Positions 34,322 to 44,113 of a DNA stretch of 64,000 nucleotides are shown here, piece by piece. Location: assembly GCA_009691855.1 (NCBI GenBank), contig SIAI01000006.1, positions 1-64,000 of the forward strand. Direction: 5' to 3'. The notes below the pieces were generated by a model. That model searched no databases, was not told the DNA's origin, and saw only the letters and a program-made list of their open reading frames with translations. Each line of letters opens with the position of its first letter. Within the stretch, counting starts at the first letter, position 1. This stretch comes from Planctomycetota bacterium (GTDB lineage Bacteria; Planctomycetota; UBA1135; GCA-002686595). The position numbers were made by a program, and so were the translations under genes.

Positions 34322-36916
34322 CTACCTGCAGAACACCAGCTCGTCCATCGCGCCCAGGCCGGTCATGTGCACGACGACGCGCACCACGTTGGCCTGCTGG
34401 AAGCCGGGGTCCTCGCTGGCGGTGGCCAGGCGCGCTCCGGCGCCGGGCTGCGCGGCGAGGGTGCTGAGGTCGAGGATGCGGAATCCGCTCACCCCATAGG
34501 TCCCGGTCCAGCCCGGCGGCACGCTGTACACGCGCCGGCGGCCGGCGCCGTCGGTCAGGGTCACGCTGGCGCCCGCGTTCGGCGGCGGATCGAGGTCGGT
34601 CAGGAGCACGCTGCGCGGATCGATCGGCGGGGCGAAGTCGAAGGCGAGGTCGCCGCCCTGCGGGTCGTCCACGGGCGTGGCGAAGGTGCCGGGCCCGCTC
34701 AGCGAGGCGTGCGCGTCGTCCTGCAGCAGCAGCAGGTTGCCGTGCCCGATCAAGAGGTCCGTATCCAGACCGGGGTCGTTCGGTCCGCCGACCTGCGAGT
34801 CGAACAGGGCCGCGCCCGCGTTCGCGCCCGTGGAAGAGATCGTCACGCCCTGGCCGGCGAAGTCGGCGGGGCTCACCCCGTGGCCGTTGGCGAGGCCATC
34901 GAAGGTCAGCGTGGAGCAGCCGATGTCCACGTGGACGCGCTGGGTGCCGAGCAGCACGCGGTCCGCGATCACGCGCACACCGCAGTCGATCGAGGTCACG
35001 TCCCCCGGCAGATCGAGGGGCACGGTGATCGTCTCCTCGACCTCGATCCGCGCGCCGAAGGTCACGTCGATCGGGCCCACGACGGGCGGGTCGAAGGTGA
35101 TTTGCAGGGCGCAGTTGCCAGGGTCGAAGCTCACCTGTTCGACGACCGTGTCGGCGATGCCCTGCAGCAGGATCGCGGCCAAGTCCGTCCCCGGTGGCAG
35201 GATCCCGGACGGGCTGGCCTGCACGAGCTGGCCGCCGGTGCTCTCCGTCCATTGCGTCCAGGCGCAGGTCTGGGCGTCGCTGAAGATCGTGAACAGGCGC
35301 GTGTCGCGCGCCACCAGGGGCGCGAGCGCGTCGTCCTGGAAGTCGATGTCGTCCGCGTTCAGGACGTGCTCGTCGCGGCCGGGGTCCCAGCCGGTCGTGC
35401 CGATGATGCAGCCGCCCGGGAGGCCGGCGCCGACCTGGCAGTCGTGCGGGATGTTGTCGCAGGCGTTGAGCACGACCCGGCGCGCCCCGGGGCGAAAGCC
35501 AATGCCTGAATCGGGCTGGTTGAACTCCCACAGCACGCGCGAGTAGGACTCCGGCCCGTCGAAGCCGTCGTGCGTGAACACCGAGTTGATCGCGGCGATC
35601 ACCTCGGCGTCGCTCGCGCCCACGGGCGCTTCCACGCGGAAGGCGTAGTCGATCCCGCCGCCATAACTCTGGCTGTAGCCGCACGAACTGTAGAAGTGCG
35701 GATAGTCGGCATAGCTCACCAGACCGAAGCGGATGTCGCTGTCGGGCGCGAGCTCGCGCACGCGCCGCGCGAAGAACCGGAAGTTCTCCTGCATCTGGTT
35801 GATCTCGCCACCCATGCTGCCGGTCACGTCGATGGCCATCACGAAGTCGACCTTGGGCGGCGAGCGCGGGATGCAGACGTGCTTGGTCAGGGTCACGGAT
35901 TCGCCGCGCCGCAGCGCGAAGGTCACCTCTTGCGGCTCGAGCAGGGTCGTGTCGCACACGTCGCCCACGCCGTCCGAGTCGCAGTCCGCCTGGTCGGGGT
36001 TGGCCGTGTTGGGGCAGTTGTCGAGCCCGTCGGGGATGCCGTCGCCGTCCGAGTCGATGCCCAGCGGGCAGGAGTCGCACGCGTCGCCGATGCCGTCGCC
36101 GTCGGCGTCGCCCTGCAGCGGATCGTAGCTGAGCGGGCAGTCGTCGATGTCCGCGCCGAGTCCGTCGCCATCCAGGTCATTCTGCGCATCGGCGGGGAAG
36201 GGATCGCACGCGTCGCCCAGGCCGTCGCCGTCGAGCTGCAGGCTGTCGCGCCGGCCGGGGCACAGGTCGACGAAGTCGAGTACGCCGTCGTTGTCGCGAT
36301 CGCGCAGGTCGGTCTCGAACCACAGCTCGTCGAGGCTGAAGGCTCCGTGCGGCGGATTCGTGAAGGCCAGGCGTACCTCGTCGAAGGGTAGCGAGCTCTC
36401 CAGGCCGACGACCCGGAACCCGGCTTCGAGATCGAAGAAGCACGCGCCGACGCGCCGGCCCGCGTGCAGCGCCGAGAGGACGAGGTTTGCGTGCTCGTCA
36501 CGCACCGTGCGCAGCTCGAAGGCGATGCGCGTCACCGGCAGCGCGAAGGCGAGGCGCAGCAGGCCTGCGTCGTCGGCGCCGCGCGGCGCGAGCTGGAAGT
36601 GACCCCCCGTGCCGGAGCGGAAGTTGTTCAGCGCGTGGCCCGAGGGCGCGCTGGCCGTGCGCGGCATGCCGTCGAGCCAGATCTCACCCGGCGCGCCGCC
36701 GGCGAACTCGAAGCCCACGCCCAGCGCCGCCGTGGCCGGGCCGACGAGCGTGCCGACGGGCAGGCTCTCGAAGTCTGCGCGCAGCGCGTGCGCGCCGAAG
36801 TCGGCGAAGTCCACGACCGGCTCGACGCGCGCGGGGATCACGCGGCTGGAACTCTGGGTCGCCGCGGGTGTCGAGAGGACGAGACCCAGGAAGAGCGAAG
36901 AAACCAGAACCTTCAA
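34322..36916 (-). CDS. Secreted thrombospondin-3 repeat / vWA protein A
   Basis: An 864-residue secreted protein. The start is a TTG at 36916 placed 5 nt after a strong AAGGAGG, giving the signal peptide MKVLVSSLFLGLVLSTPAAT; the longer ORF start lacks support. Order: N-terminal beta domain (about 25-200), Ca-binding thrombospondin type 3 repeats (about 205-322, repeated DxDGDGIGDxCD with CP motifs), vWA domain from about 355 with MIDAS-like DVTGSMGG (Thr for the first Ser), then beta-rich C-terminal domains ending MTGLGAMDELVFCR. Homologous along its length to the next gene. Probably a Ca-dependent surface or extracellular adhesin-like protein; ligand unknown. Confidence 0.8.
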   Translation of the reverse strand: MKVLVSSLFLGLVLSTPAATQSSSRVIPARVEPVVDFADFGAHALRADFESLPVGTLVGPATAALGVGFEFAGGAPGEIWLDGMPRTASAPSGHALNNFRSGTGGHFQLAPRGADDAGLLRLAFALPVTRIAFELRTVRDEHANLVLSALHAGRRVGACFFDLEAGFRVVGLESSLPFDEVRLAFTNPPHGAFSLDELWFETDLRDRDNDGVLDFVDLCPGRRDSLQLDGDGLGDACDPFPADAQNDLDGDGLGADIDDCPLSYDPLQGDADGDGIGDACDSCPLGIDSDGDGIPDGLDNCPNTANPDQADCDSDGVGDVCDTTLLEPQEVTFALRRGESVTLTKHVCIPRSPPKVDFVMAIDVTGSMGGEINQMQENFRFFARRVRELAPDSDIRFGLVSYADYPHFYSSCGYSQSYGGGIDYAFRVEAPVGASDAEVIAAINSVFTHDGFDGPESYSRVLWEFNQPDSGIGFRPGARRVVLNACDNIPHDCQVGAGLPGGCIIGTTGWDPGRDEHVLNADDIDFQDDALAPLVARDTRLFTIFSDAQTCAWTQWTESTGGQLVQASPSGILPPGTDLAAILLQGIADTVVEQVSFDPGNCALQITFDPPVVGPIDVTFGARIEVEETITVPLDLPGDVTSIDCGVRVIADRVLLGTQRVHVDIGCSTLTFDGLANGHGVSPADFAGQGVTISSTGANAGAALFDSQVGGPNDPGLDTDLLIGHGNLLLLQDDAHASLSGPGTFATPVDDPQGGDLAFDFAPPIDPRSVLLTDLDPPPNAGASVTLTDGAGRRRVYSVPPGWTGTYGVSGFRILDLSTLAAQPGAGARLATASEDPGFQQANVVRVVVHMTGLGAMDELVFCR

Positions 36917-36917
36917 G

Positions 36918-36927
36918 CAAGCCTCCT
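36918..36927 (-). promoter_or_regulatory. Strong Shine-Dalgarno deciding the TTG start
   Basis: On the minus strand the sequence reads aaggaggc just before ttgcTTG. This is one of the few near-perfect ribosome binding sites in the window and sets the start of the first vWA gene. Confidence 0.55.
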
Positions 36928-37081
36928 TAGAAAACGAATCGCCGGCGCGGCATGCGTCGGCTGCGCCGAGGCTACGCCCACCCGCGCCAATCGACAGGGT
37001 GGCCCGAGGCGTCATCCCCGACGAACAGAGCCGCCCCGTCGCTCGGGCATCACCAGCACGGTAGGCGGCTGGGCCACCCGC

Positions 37082-39766
37082 TCAGCGGCAGAACACGAGC
37101 TCGTCCAGCGCCCCGTAGCCGGTCATGTGCACGACGATGCGCACGACGTCGGTCTGCGCGAAGCCCTCGTCCTCGGAGGCCGTGGCGAAGCGCGGCGTGC
37201 CGTTGCCCGGTTGGGCGGCGAGCGTGGTCAGGTCGAGGCGGTGCGGTCCGGCGTTGCCGTAGGTGCCGGTCCAGCCGGGCTGGACCGAATACACGCGGCG
37301 GCGGTCGGAGCCGTCGATCAGGGTCACGCTGGCGCCCAGGTTCGGCGGGGGATTGATGTCGGCCAGCAGCAGGCTCTTCGGATCCACCGGCGCGGTGAAG
37401 TCGAAGATCATGTCGCCGCCGTCCGGATCGTCCGTGACGCTGTCGAAGAAGCCCGGCACCGTCTGGCGCCCCAGGCGGTTGTCCTGCAGCAAGAGCAGGT
37501 TGCCGTGGCCGATGAGCATGTCCGAGTTGATGCTCGGGTCGTTCGGTCCGCCGGGCGTGGAATCGAAGGTCGCGCAGCCGAGGTTGCTGCCCGCGCTGGA
37601 GATGCGCACCAGGCGCCCGAACTCGGGCGGGGTCGTGACCGTCTGCCCGTTGCCGAGCGGCCGGACGAAATCGTCCTCGGTCTCGAAGTCCAGCGTGTAC
37701 AGCGAACAGCCGACGTCGACGTGGATGGACTGCACGCCCAGCAGCACGTCGTCGGCGAAGATGCGCACCTCGCAGTCGAGCGGCCCGGCCGGCAGGCCGG
37801 CGGGCACGCAGATCGTCTCCACGAAGCTCACCTGGGCCCCGAAGGAGACGTCGATCGGGCCCAGGATCACCGGCGGTTCGAAGCTCACGTCCAGCCCGCA
37901 GGGGTTTTCGGCGCGGATCGACACCTGGTTGACGATGGGCGTGCGGATGAGGTCGACCAGCTCTTGCACCAGGTCGGTGCCCGGCGGGAGCACGCCCGAG
38001 GGGCTGCCGACGATGGTCTTGCCGCCCGTCACCTGGGTCCAGCGCTGCCAGGCGCAGAACCCGGTCAGGCCGGTGAACAGCATCAAGACGCGCGTGTGCG
38101 AGCTCACCAGCCCGCGCAGCGCGTCGTCCTGGAAGTCCACGTCGTCGGGCGTGAACAGCAGGCCGTCGCGACCGGGATCGCGGCCCAGCGAGGCCTGCGG
38201 CAGGCACCCGGCCAGACCGGCGCCGACGTTGCAGTCGTGCGGCGGAGCGTCGCCCACCAGGATCGCGAAGCGCGCCGAGCCGGGCCGGAAGTTCACGCCC
38301 GAATCGGGTTGCGACAGCTCCCACAGGGCGCGGGCATAGGCCTCGGGCTGGTCCTGGCCGCCCTGCGCCGCGAGCGAGTTCACGGCCTGCACGAGCTGCT
38401 GGTCCGTGCCCCCGATCGGCGTCACGACGGTGAAGGGCGCGTCGGTCGGCAGCGAGTACTGCCCGTTGTAGCCGCACGAGTTGTAGCGCGCCGGGTAGTC
38501 CTTGAAATCCACCAGCGCGAAGCGGATGTCGGACAGCGGCAGCGTCTGGCGCACGCCGTTGACGAAGGACACCAGGTTGTTGCGCAGGGCCGTGATCTCG
38601 CCGCCCATGCTGCCCGTCGTGTCGAACACGATGGCCACGTCGACCACCGGCGGCGCCGGCGGCAGGCACACGCTCTTGGTCACGGTAACGCACTGGCCGG
38701 GGACGAGACTGAAACTCACCGCGGCCGGATCGATCAGGGTCGGATCGCACACGTCGCCGACGCCGTCCAGGTCGCAGTCGGCCTGCTCGGGGTTGAAGGT
38801 CGTCGGGCAGTTGTCGAGGCTGTCCTGGATGCTGTCGCCGTCGAGGTCGCTGCCCAAGAGATCGTCGCAGACGTCGCCCAGGCCGTCGCCGTCGCTGTCG
38901 TGCTGGTCGGGGTTGTAGAGCAGCGGGCAATTGTCGTTGCGCTTGCCCAGGCCGTCGTGGTCGAGGTCGTTGTCCTCGTCGAGCGGGAACGGGTCGCACT
39001 CGTCGCCCAGGCCGTCGCCGTCGCTGTCGATGCCGCTCGCGCCGGGGACATCGGGACAGAAGTCCGCGAAGTCGGGCACGCCGTCGTGGTCGCGGTCGCG
39101 CTGGTCGAGCTCGTGGCGCAGGTTGTCGATGCTGAACAGCGCCAGCGAGGGGTTGGTGAGGTCGATGCGCAGCTCGTCGAACGGCTCGGTGCTCTGCACG
39201 CCGACCAGGCGGAAGTCCGCGCTCACGTCGAAGAACTCTCGCCCGAGTTCGAGGCCGCCGCGCAGGCAGTGCACGACCACGTTGAGCTCGTCGCCGTCCG
39301 TGCGGCGCATCTCCCAGGCCGCGCGGTTCACCGGCACGGCGAAGGTCGCCACCAGGGCGCACTCCTCGTCCGGGTTCTTCACGATCGCGCGCGGGTCGCT
39401 GACGATGTCCTGTGTGTTGTGGTTGGAGAGCGCGGCGCGCCCGAGCGGGGGGAAGTTGCGCGGCCTGAAGTCGCGCCACATCCCAGGCGTGCCGCCCTGG
39501 CCGAGGCGCAGGCGCAGGCCATACAGCCCGATCATCTCATTCAGGCTCTTGTCCCCCTGGGCGTCGAAGCCCTCGAAGTTGACGTTGACCGAGTGGCGCG
39601 AGAACTCGTTGAGCTGTCGCAGCGGCCAGACGCGCACCTGCTTGCCGGGGGTGGGCGGCAGATCGGGCACGGCAGGGCCCGAGCGCGAGGTCTGGGCCGC
39701 GAGGGGTGCCGAGAAAACCAGCAGGGCGAGAGTGAGCAGGAACAAGGGGCGAGGGGACTGAGACAT
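37082..39766 (-). CDS. Secreted thrombospondin-3 repeat / vWA protein B
   Basis: An 894-residue paralog of the preceding entry. Signal peptide LFLLTLALLVFSAPLAAQ; N-terminal beta domain to about 220; thrombospondin type 3 repeats at about 224-341 (SDGDGLGDVCD, DLDGDSIQDSLDNCP); vWA domain from about 373 with FDTTGSMGGE; C-terminal region ending MTGYGALDELVFCR. C-terminal parts of the two proteins are nearly colinear (ATASEDEGF, HGNLLLLQD, GWTGTYG), so they arose by tandem duplication, with N-terminal domains diverging most. The two genes are separated by 165 bp on the same strand. Confidence 0.8.
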   Translation of the reverse strand: MSQSPRPLFLLTLALLVFSAPLAAQTSRSGPAVPDLPPTPGKQVRVWPLRQLNEFSRHSVNVNFEGFDAQGDKSLNEMIGLYGLRLRLGQGGTPGMWRDFRPRNFPPLGRAALSNHNTQDIVSDPRAIVKNPDEECALVATFAVPVNRAAWEMRRTDGDELNVVVHCLRGGLELGREFFDVSADFRLVGVQSTEPFDELRIDLTNPSLALFSIDNLRHELDQRDRDHDGVPDFADFCPDVPGASGIDSDGDGLGDECDPFPLDEDNDLDHDGLGKRNDNCPLLYNPDQHDSDGDGLGDVCDDLLGSDLDGDSIQDSLDNCPTTFNPEQADCDLDGVGDVCDPTLIDPAAVSFSLVPGQCVTVTKSVCLPPAPPVVDVAIVFDTTGSMGGEITALRNNLVSFVNGVRQTLPLSDIRFALVDFKDYPARYNSCGYNGQYSLPTDAPFTVVTPIGGTDQQLVQAVNSLAAQGGQDQPEAYARALWELSQPDSGVNFRPGSARFAILVGDAPPHDCNVGAGLAGCLPQASLGRDPGRDGLLFTPDDVDFQDDALRGLVSSHTRVLMLFTGLTGFCAWQRWTQVTGGKTIVGSPSGVLPPGTDLVQELVDLIRTPIVNQVSIRAENPCGLDVSFEPPVILGPIDVSFGAQVSFVETICVPAGLPAGPLDCEVRIFADDVLLGVQSIHVDVGCSLYTLDFETEDDFVRPLGNGQTVTTPPEFGRLVRISSAGSNLGCATFDSTPGGPNDPSINSDMLIGHGNLLLLQDNRLGRQTVPGFFDSVTDDPDGGDMIFDFTAPVDPKSLLLADINPPPNLGASVTLIDGSDRRRVYSVQPGWTGTYGNAGPHRLDLTTLAAQPGNGTPRFATASEDEGFAQTDVVRIVVHMTGYGALDELVFCR

Positions 39767-39990
39767 GCCTAAACCACGCCGGACCGATGGCAGCCGGTCC
39801 GCACGGCAATGGAGGACTCGATGGAAGGCAACCGAGAATACGTTTCCGCTTCGATTTTGGGGCCCGGATCTTGAAAACCTTGCGCTCCCCTGGCGCCTTC
39901 CCCTGGGGCTGTTCGTCGCCCGGGACTCCAGACCTGGGGCCCCGGCCGCGACGGGAGCCCAGTCGGGCGGATAGCGTCTGATCTCTGCCC

Positions 39991-41838
39991 ATGAGCCTGT
40001 TCGACTGGAACACGACCGACCTCGGCGAGGTGCCCGAGCGCCCCGGGGTCTACGTCTTCCGCGACCGCGCCGGCCAGGTGCTCTACGTGGGCAAGGCGCG
40101 CGTCCTGCGCCAGCGCCTGGCCACCTATCGCGCCGGCGGGGACGGGCGCATCAACCTGCGCTTCCTGGAGCGCGACGCGGCCACGGTCGAGACGGTGGTG
40201 ACGCGTACCGAGCAGGAGGCGCTGCTGCTCGAGGACGAGCTGATCAAGCGCCACCAGCCGCTGCACAACGTGCGCCTGAAGGACGACAAGTCGTTCCTGA
40301 TGATCCGCGTGGACCTGGACGAGCGCTTCCCGCGCCTGAAGTTCGTGCGCGCGCACCGCCCCAAGGAGGGCAAGTCCCCCGGACGCTCGCGCCTGTTCGG
40401 GCCCTACGCCTCGGCCCGCGCGGTGCGGCGCGCGATCGCCGACCTGCACCATGTGGTGCCGCTGCGCGACTGCGCCGACCAGGTCATGAACCACCGCTCG
40501 CGGCCGTGCCTCAAGCACCAGCTGGGGCTGTGCGCCGCGCCCTGCGTGGGCTTGATCGACGAGCCGAACTACGCCGCCAACGTCGCGCGCGCGCTGCGCA
40601 TCCTGGCCGGCGACATCGAGGAGCTGGAGCACGATCTCGACGCGCGCATGCAGCTAGCGTCCGCGCGCCAGGAGTTCGAACTGGCGGGCATCTTCCGTGA
40701 TCGCCTGGCCGCCCTGCGGCGCACGGTCGAGCGCCAGGGCGTGCTCTCCGCCGCCGGCACCGAGCGCGACGTCCTGGCCCTGGCGCGCTCCGGCGATCGC
40801 GTGCTGGTGCACCGCCTGTGCATCCGTCGCGGCAAGCTGGCCGAGAGCCGCGCCTACGCCTTCCGCTCCGAGCTGCCCGACGCGGAGTGCCTGCACGGCG
40901 TCCTGACCACGCTGTACGCCGGGGACCAGGAGCGACCGCGTGAGATCGTGCTGCCGGTCCTGCCGGTCGAGGATGCGCTGCTGAGCGCGCTGCTGGGCGG
41001 CGTCGAGCTCTGCGTCCCGCGCGGCGGCGAGCGCGCCCGTCAGCTCGCCCTGGCGTGCGAGAACGCGGTCCTCGAGCTGGCGCGCGCCGAGGCCGCGCGC
41101 GAGAACGCGGACGAGGCCGAGGACGCCCTGGCGCGCCTGTGCGGCCTGGAGCGCGGCGAGGCGCCGCTGGTGATCGATTGCTTCGACATCTCGAACTTCC
41201 AGGGCGCGCACGTGGTCGCGAGCCGCGTGCGCTTCCGCGGCGGACACCCGGACCGCTCCGGCTACCGACGTTTCCGCGTGCGCGGCGTGCAAAACCAGAA
41301 TGACTTCCAGTCCATGCACGAGGTCGTGGGCCGCAGCCTGCGGCGCGGGGTGGACGAGGGCGAGCTGCCCGACCTGGTGGTGATCGACGGCGGCGCGCAG
41401 CAGCTCGCCAGCGCGCTCTCCGCGCGCGAGGACGCCGGCGCCTGGGAGGTGCGCATCGTCTCCCTGGCCAAGGCGCGCTCCGAGCGCCGTGTGCGCGGCG
41501 TGACCAAGGCCGCCAGCGAAGAGCGCCTGTACCTCACGCCGGACTCCGCAGCGTTGGTGCTCGAGCGCCACACCGCGCTGCGCCACCTGCTGCAGCGCAT
41601 TCGCGACGAGGCGCACCGCTTCGCCATCACCTACCACCGCAAGGAGCGCGGCAAGCTGCGCTCGCGCCTGGATTCGATCGCCGGCCTGGGGCCGGTCAAG
41701 CGCAAGGCGCTGCTGGCGCGCTTCGGCAGCGTGCAGGGCATCCAGGCCGTCAGCGTGGAGCAGCTGGCGACCGTCCCGGGCATCTCGGCCGCGCTGGCGC
41801 GCGCGATCCTGGACGAGCTGCAACGCGCGCCCGGTTAG
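39991..41838 (+). CDS. uvrC: UvrABC excinuclease subunit C
   Basis: A 615-residue dual-incision endonuclease subunit. N-terminal GIY-YIG domain: PGVYVFRDRAGQVLYVGKA, with catalytic Tyr/Arg/Glu context up to EQEALLLEDELIKRHQP. A Cys cluster is present (CLKHQLGLCAAPC). UVR domain is LASARQEFELAGIFRDRLAALR. RNase H-like domain: IDCFDISNFQGAHVVAS, DLVVIDGGAQQL. Two C-terminal helix-hairpin-helix motifs (IAGLGPVKRKALLARFGS, VPGISAALARAIL). Length and order are canonical. A TAGCGT box lies 13 nt before the ATG. Confidence 0.96.
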   Translation: MSLFDWNTTDLGEVPERPGVYVFRDRAGQVLYVGKARVLRQRLATYRAGGDGRINLRFLERDAATVETVVTRTEQEALLLEDELIKRHQPLHNVRLKDDKSFLMIRVDLDERFPRLKFVRAHRPKEGKSPGRSRLFGPYASARAVRRAIADLHHVVPLRDCADQVMNHRSRPCLKHQLGLCAAPCVGLIDEPNYAANVARALRILAGDIEELEHDLDARMQLASARQEFELAGIFRDRLAALRRTVERQGVLSAAGTERDVLALARSGDRVLVHRLCIRRGKLAESRAYAFRSELPDAECLHGVLTTLYAGDQERPREIVLPVLPVEDALLSALLGGVELCVPRGGERARQLALACENAVLELARAEAARENADEAEDALARLCGLERGEAPLVIDCFDISNFQGAHVVASRVRFRGGHPDRSGYRRFRVRGVQNQNDFQSMHEVVGRSLRRGVDEGELPDLVVIDGGAQQLASALSAREDAGAWEVRIVSLAKARSERRVRGVTKAASEERLYLTPDSAALVLERHTALRHLLQRIRDEAHRFAITYHRKERGKLRSRLDSIAGLGPVKRKALLARFGSVQGIQAVSVEQLATVPGISAALARAILDELQRAPG

Positions 41839-42022
41839 AAGACAGATAGCTGCACGGAAGCGCTTTCACGGCCGGCGCCGAAGGCCTTTCGGAGTGTGTG
41901 CGGGGCGCGCGAATCCCGCGAAAGAGCTGAGTTTGGGAGCGAGCGGTTCCGAAATGGGTGGCGACTCGTCCGGCGGAGGGAACCGGCCGCGACGAGGTTC
42001 CTGGGGAAGCGCCAAACCGGAC

Positions 42023-44110
42023 ATGGTTTTCATGGGGAAGCTCCGCTCGTCGTTCGCTCTCGTCTCCACCTTGCTCGCCCTCGCGCCGACGCCCGCTTCG
42101 GCGGGCGAGCTCGAGGTGCCGTCGCTGACGCGCGCGCCGGTCGTGTTCGCGGTCAACGCGGGCCAGTGCTCGAGCGAGGTGCGTTTCCAGGCGCGCTCGG
42201 CCGGCCTGGTGGTCAGCGTGCTGGCCGACGGCTTGCACCTCGAACTGGGCGGGGCTGCGCTGCAGCTGCGCTTCCACGGCGCGAGCACGACGCGCGCCGA
42301 GGGCCTCGAGCCGCGCGCCGCGCGCGCACACTTTCTGGGCGGCGCGCGCGCCACGCACGACGTGGCCACCTTCGGCCGCGTGCGCCTGGTGGGCCTGTAT
42401 CGCGGCGTCGATCTCGAGCTGTACGAGCGCGACGGGCGCCTGGAGTATGACCTCCTGCTGGCCCCGGGCGCCGAGCTCGAGGCCGTGGCGCTGGAGGTCG
42501 AGGGCGCGGACGCGCTCGCGCTGGACGAGTCGGGCAGCCTGGTCGCCACGCTTTCCGGGCGCAGCTTCCGGCAGCGCGCGCCGGTTGCCTGGCAGACCTT
42601 GCCCGACGGCACGCGCCGCGCGCTGGCCTGCGCCTGGCAGCGCCGCGCCGACGGCTGCTTCGGCTTCGCCCTCGAGCGCGCCGCGCCGGGCGCGGCGGTG
42701 ATGATCGACCCCGTGCTCGAGTACGAGAGCTTCGTGGGCGGCTCGAACGCCGACGAGGCGCGCGACGTGTTCGTGGACGAGCAGGGCAGCGTGTACATCA
42801 CCGGCTGGGCGCGCTCGGTGGACTTCCCCGGCGCACAGACGCCCCCGGCCACGCGCGGCAAGGAGTGCGTCGTGTTCAAGCTCGCGCCGAATGGCAAGGA
42901 GCTGGTCTACGCCACCTACCTCGGCGGGCGTGGCGACGACATCGGCACGGCGATCCAGGTGAACCGCGCGGGCCAGGTCTTCGTGGCCGGCACCACGCAG
43001 AGCGCCGACTTCCCGACCAGCTCGAACGCCTACGATGCGCGCCTCGGGGGTGGCACGGACGGCTTCCTGCTCGCGCTGACGGCCGACGGGGCGACGCTCA
43101 CCTTCGCCACGCTGCTGGGGGGCTCGCTCGACGATACCGTCACCGGCCTGGAGCTGGCCTCGGGCGGCGAGCCCACGCTGGCCGGCACCACGCGCTCGCG
43201 CGACTTCCCGGTCAGCGCGGGCAGCTACGGAACCGAGGCGCGCGGGGGGCGCGATGCCTTCGTCGCGCGCTTCGATCCGCACGGCGAGCGCCTGGTGTTC
43301 TCGACGCGCGTCGGCGGCAGCGCCGACGACGAGGCCAACGCCCTGGCGCTGGACGCGGAGGGCTGCGTCTACTTGACCGGCAGCACCCAGTCGAGCGACT
43401 TCCCGACCACCCTGGCGGCGCTCGATCGCGAGCACTGCGGCGTGGACGGCTTCGTCACCAAGCTCTCCGCTGGCGGCCGTTCGCTCTTGTACTCGACCTT
43501 CCTGGGCGGGACCGGTCAGGACGCCTGCGCCGACCTGGCCGTGGACGCCGAGGGACGCGCGGTCGTCGTGGGCTGGACGCAGTCGCTGGACTTCCCCTTC
43601 GACGCGGGGCGCAAGGCTCCGGGGCGCAAGGATGGTTTCGCCGTGCGCCTGTCGAGCACGGGCAACGCGCTGTCCTACGCCACGCCGCTGGGCGGCGGCA
43701 GCGCCGACGAGGCGCGCGGCGTGTGCCTCGACGCGCTGGGCGCCGCCTGGATCGTCGGCTGCACGCGCTCGGAGGACCTGCCGCTCAGCGCCGACGCGCG
43801 TAACCGGCGCATGGCGGGGGCCGCGGACGCGTTTCTGGTCGAGCTCTCGGCCGAGAGCGGCGCCGCGCTCTACGCGACCTTCCTGGGCGGCGAGGGCGAA
43901 GACGAGCTGTGCCGCGTGCACATGGATCGCTCCGGCTCGGCGCTTTCCCTGTGTGGCTTCGCCACCGGCATCCCGCTGCGCCAGCGCGGCGCCCTGACCG
44001 GCAAGCGCTGCGGGCCGGCCGACGCCTTCGTGCTGTGCTTCGATCCGCGCGGCACGCACCCGCTCACGCCAGCCGACGGGCTCGAGGCCGGGCTGGGGCT
44101 CGGGTTCTGA
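42023..44110 (+). CDS. Secreted SBBP-repeat beta-propeller protein
   Basis: A 695-residue secreted protein. Start set at ATG 42023 (ATG 42032 also possible), giving the signal peptide ending TPASA-G. About 230 residues of beta-rich N-terminal domain (FLGGARATHDVATFGRVRL, YRGVDLELYERDGRLEYDL) are followed by seven SBBP repeats of about 55-60 residues with the consensus GGsxDDxxxxxxxDxxGxxyxxGxTxSxDFP, closing as a seven-bladed propeller. This architecture is common in secreted proteins of Planctomycetota and Acidobacteriota; function is unknown. Convergent with the recombinase gene with three bases between stops. Confidence 0.8.
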   Translation: MVFMGKLRSSFALVSTLLALAPTPASAGELEVPSLTRAPVVFAVNAGQCSSEVRFQARSAGLVVSVLADGLHLELGGAALQLRFHGASTTRAEGLEPRAARAHFLGGARATHDVATFGRVRLVGLYRGVDLELYERDGRLEYDLLLAPGAELEAVALEVEGADALALDESGSLVATLSGRSFRQRAPVAWQTLPDGTRRALACAWQRRADGCFGFALERAAPGAAVMIDPVLEYESFVGGSNADEARDVFVDEQGSVYITGWARSVDFPGAQTPPATRGKECVVFKLAPNGKELVYATYLGGRGDDIGTAIQVNRAGQVFVAGTTQSADFPTSSNAYDARLGGGTDGFLLALTADGATLTFATLLGGSLDDTVTGLELASGGEPTLAGTTRSRDFPVSAGSYGTEARGGRDAFVARFDPHGERLVFSTRVGGSADDEANALALDAEGCVYLTGSTQSSDFPTTLAALDREHCGVDGFVTKLSAGGRSLLYSTFLGGTGQDACADLAVDAEGRAVVVGWTQSLDFPFDAGRKAPGRKDGFAVRLSSTGNALSYATPLGGGSADEARGVCLDALGAAWIVGCTRSEDLPLSADARNRRMAGAADAFLVELSAESGAALYATFLGGEGEDELCRVHMDRSGSALSLCGFATGIPLRQRGALTGKRCGPADAFVLCFDPRGTHPLTPADGLEAGLGLGF

Positions 44111-44113
44111 TCG

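Noticed and set aside
36917-37081. Inverted gggtggccc words between the two vWA genes
   Set aside because: Short, scattered matches expected at this GC content; only the Shine-Dalgarno is convincing.
36464-39772. 1102-residue plus-strand ORF
   Set aside because: Antisense of the two vWA genes; His/Asp/Val-rich composition with no domain. The minus-strand frames carry signal peptide, thrombospondin repeats and vWA.
39767-39990. Possible inverted repeat between the vWA gene B and uvrC
   Set aside because: ggggcccgg...cctggggcccc and CGGACC/GGTCCG pairs are present, but arms do not stay complementary beyond a dozen bases, so it is not listed with the long palindromes.
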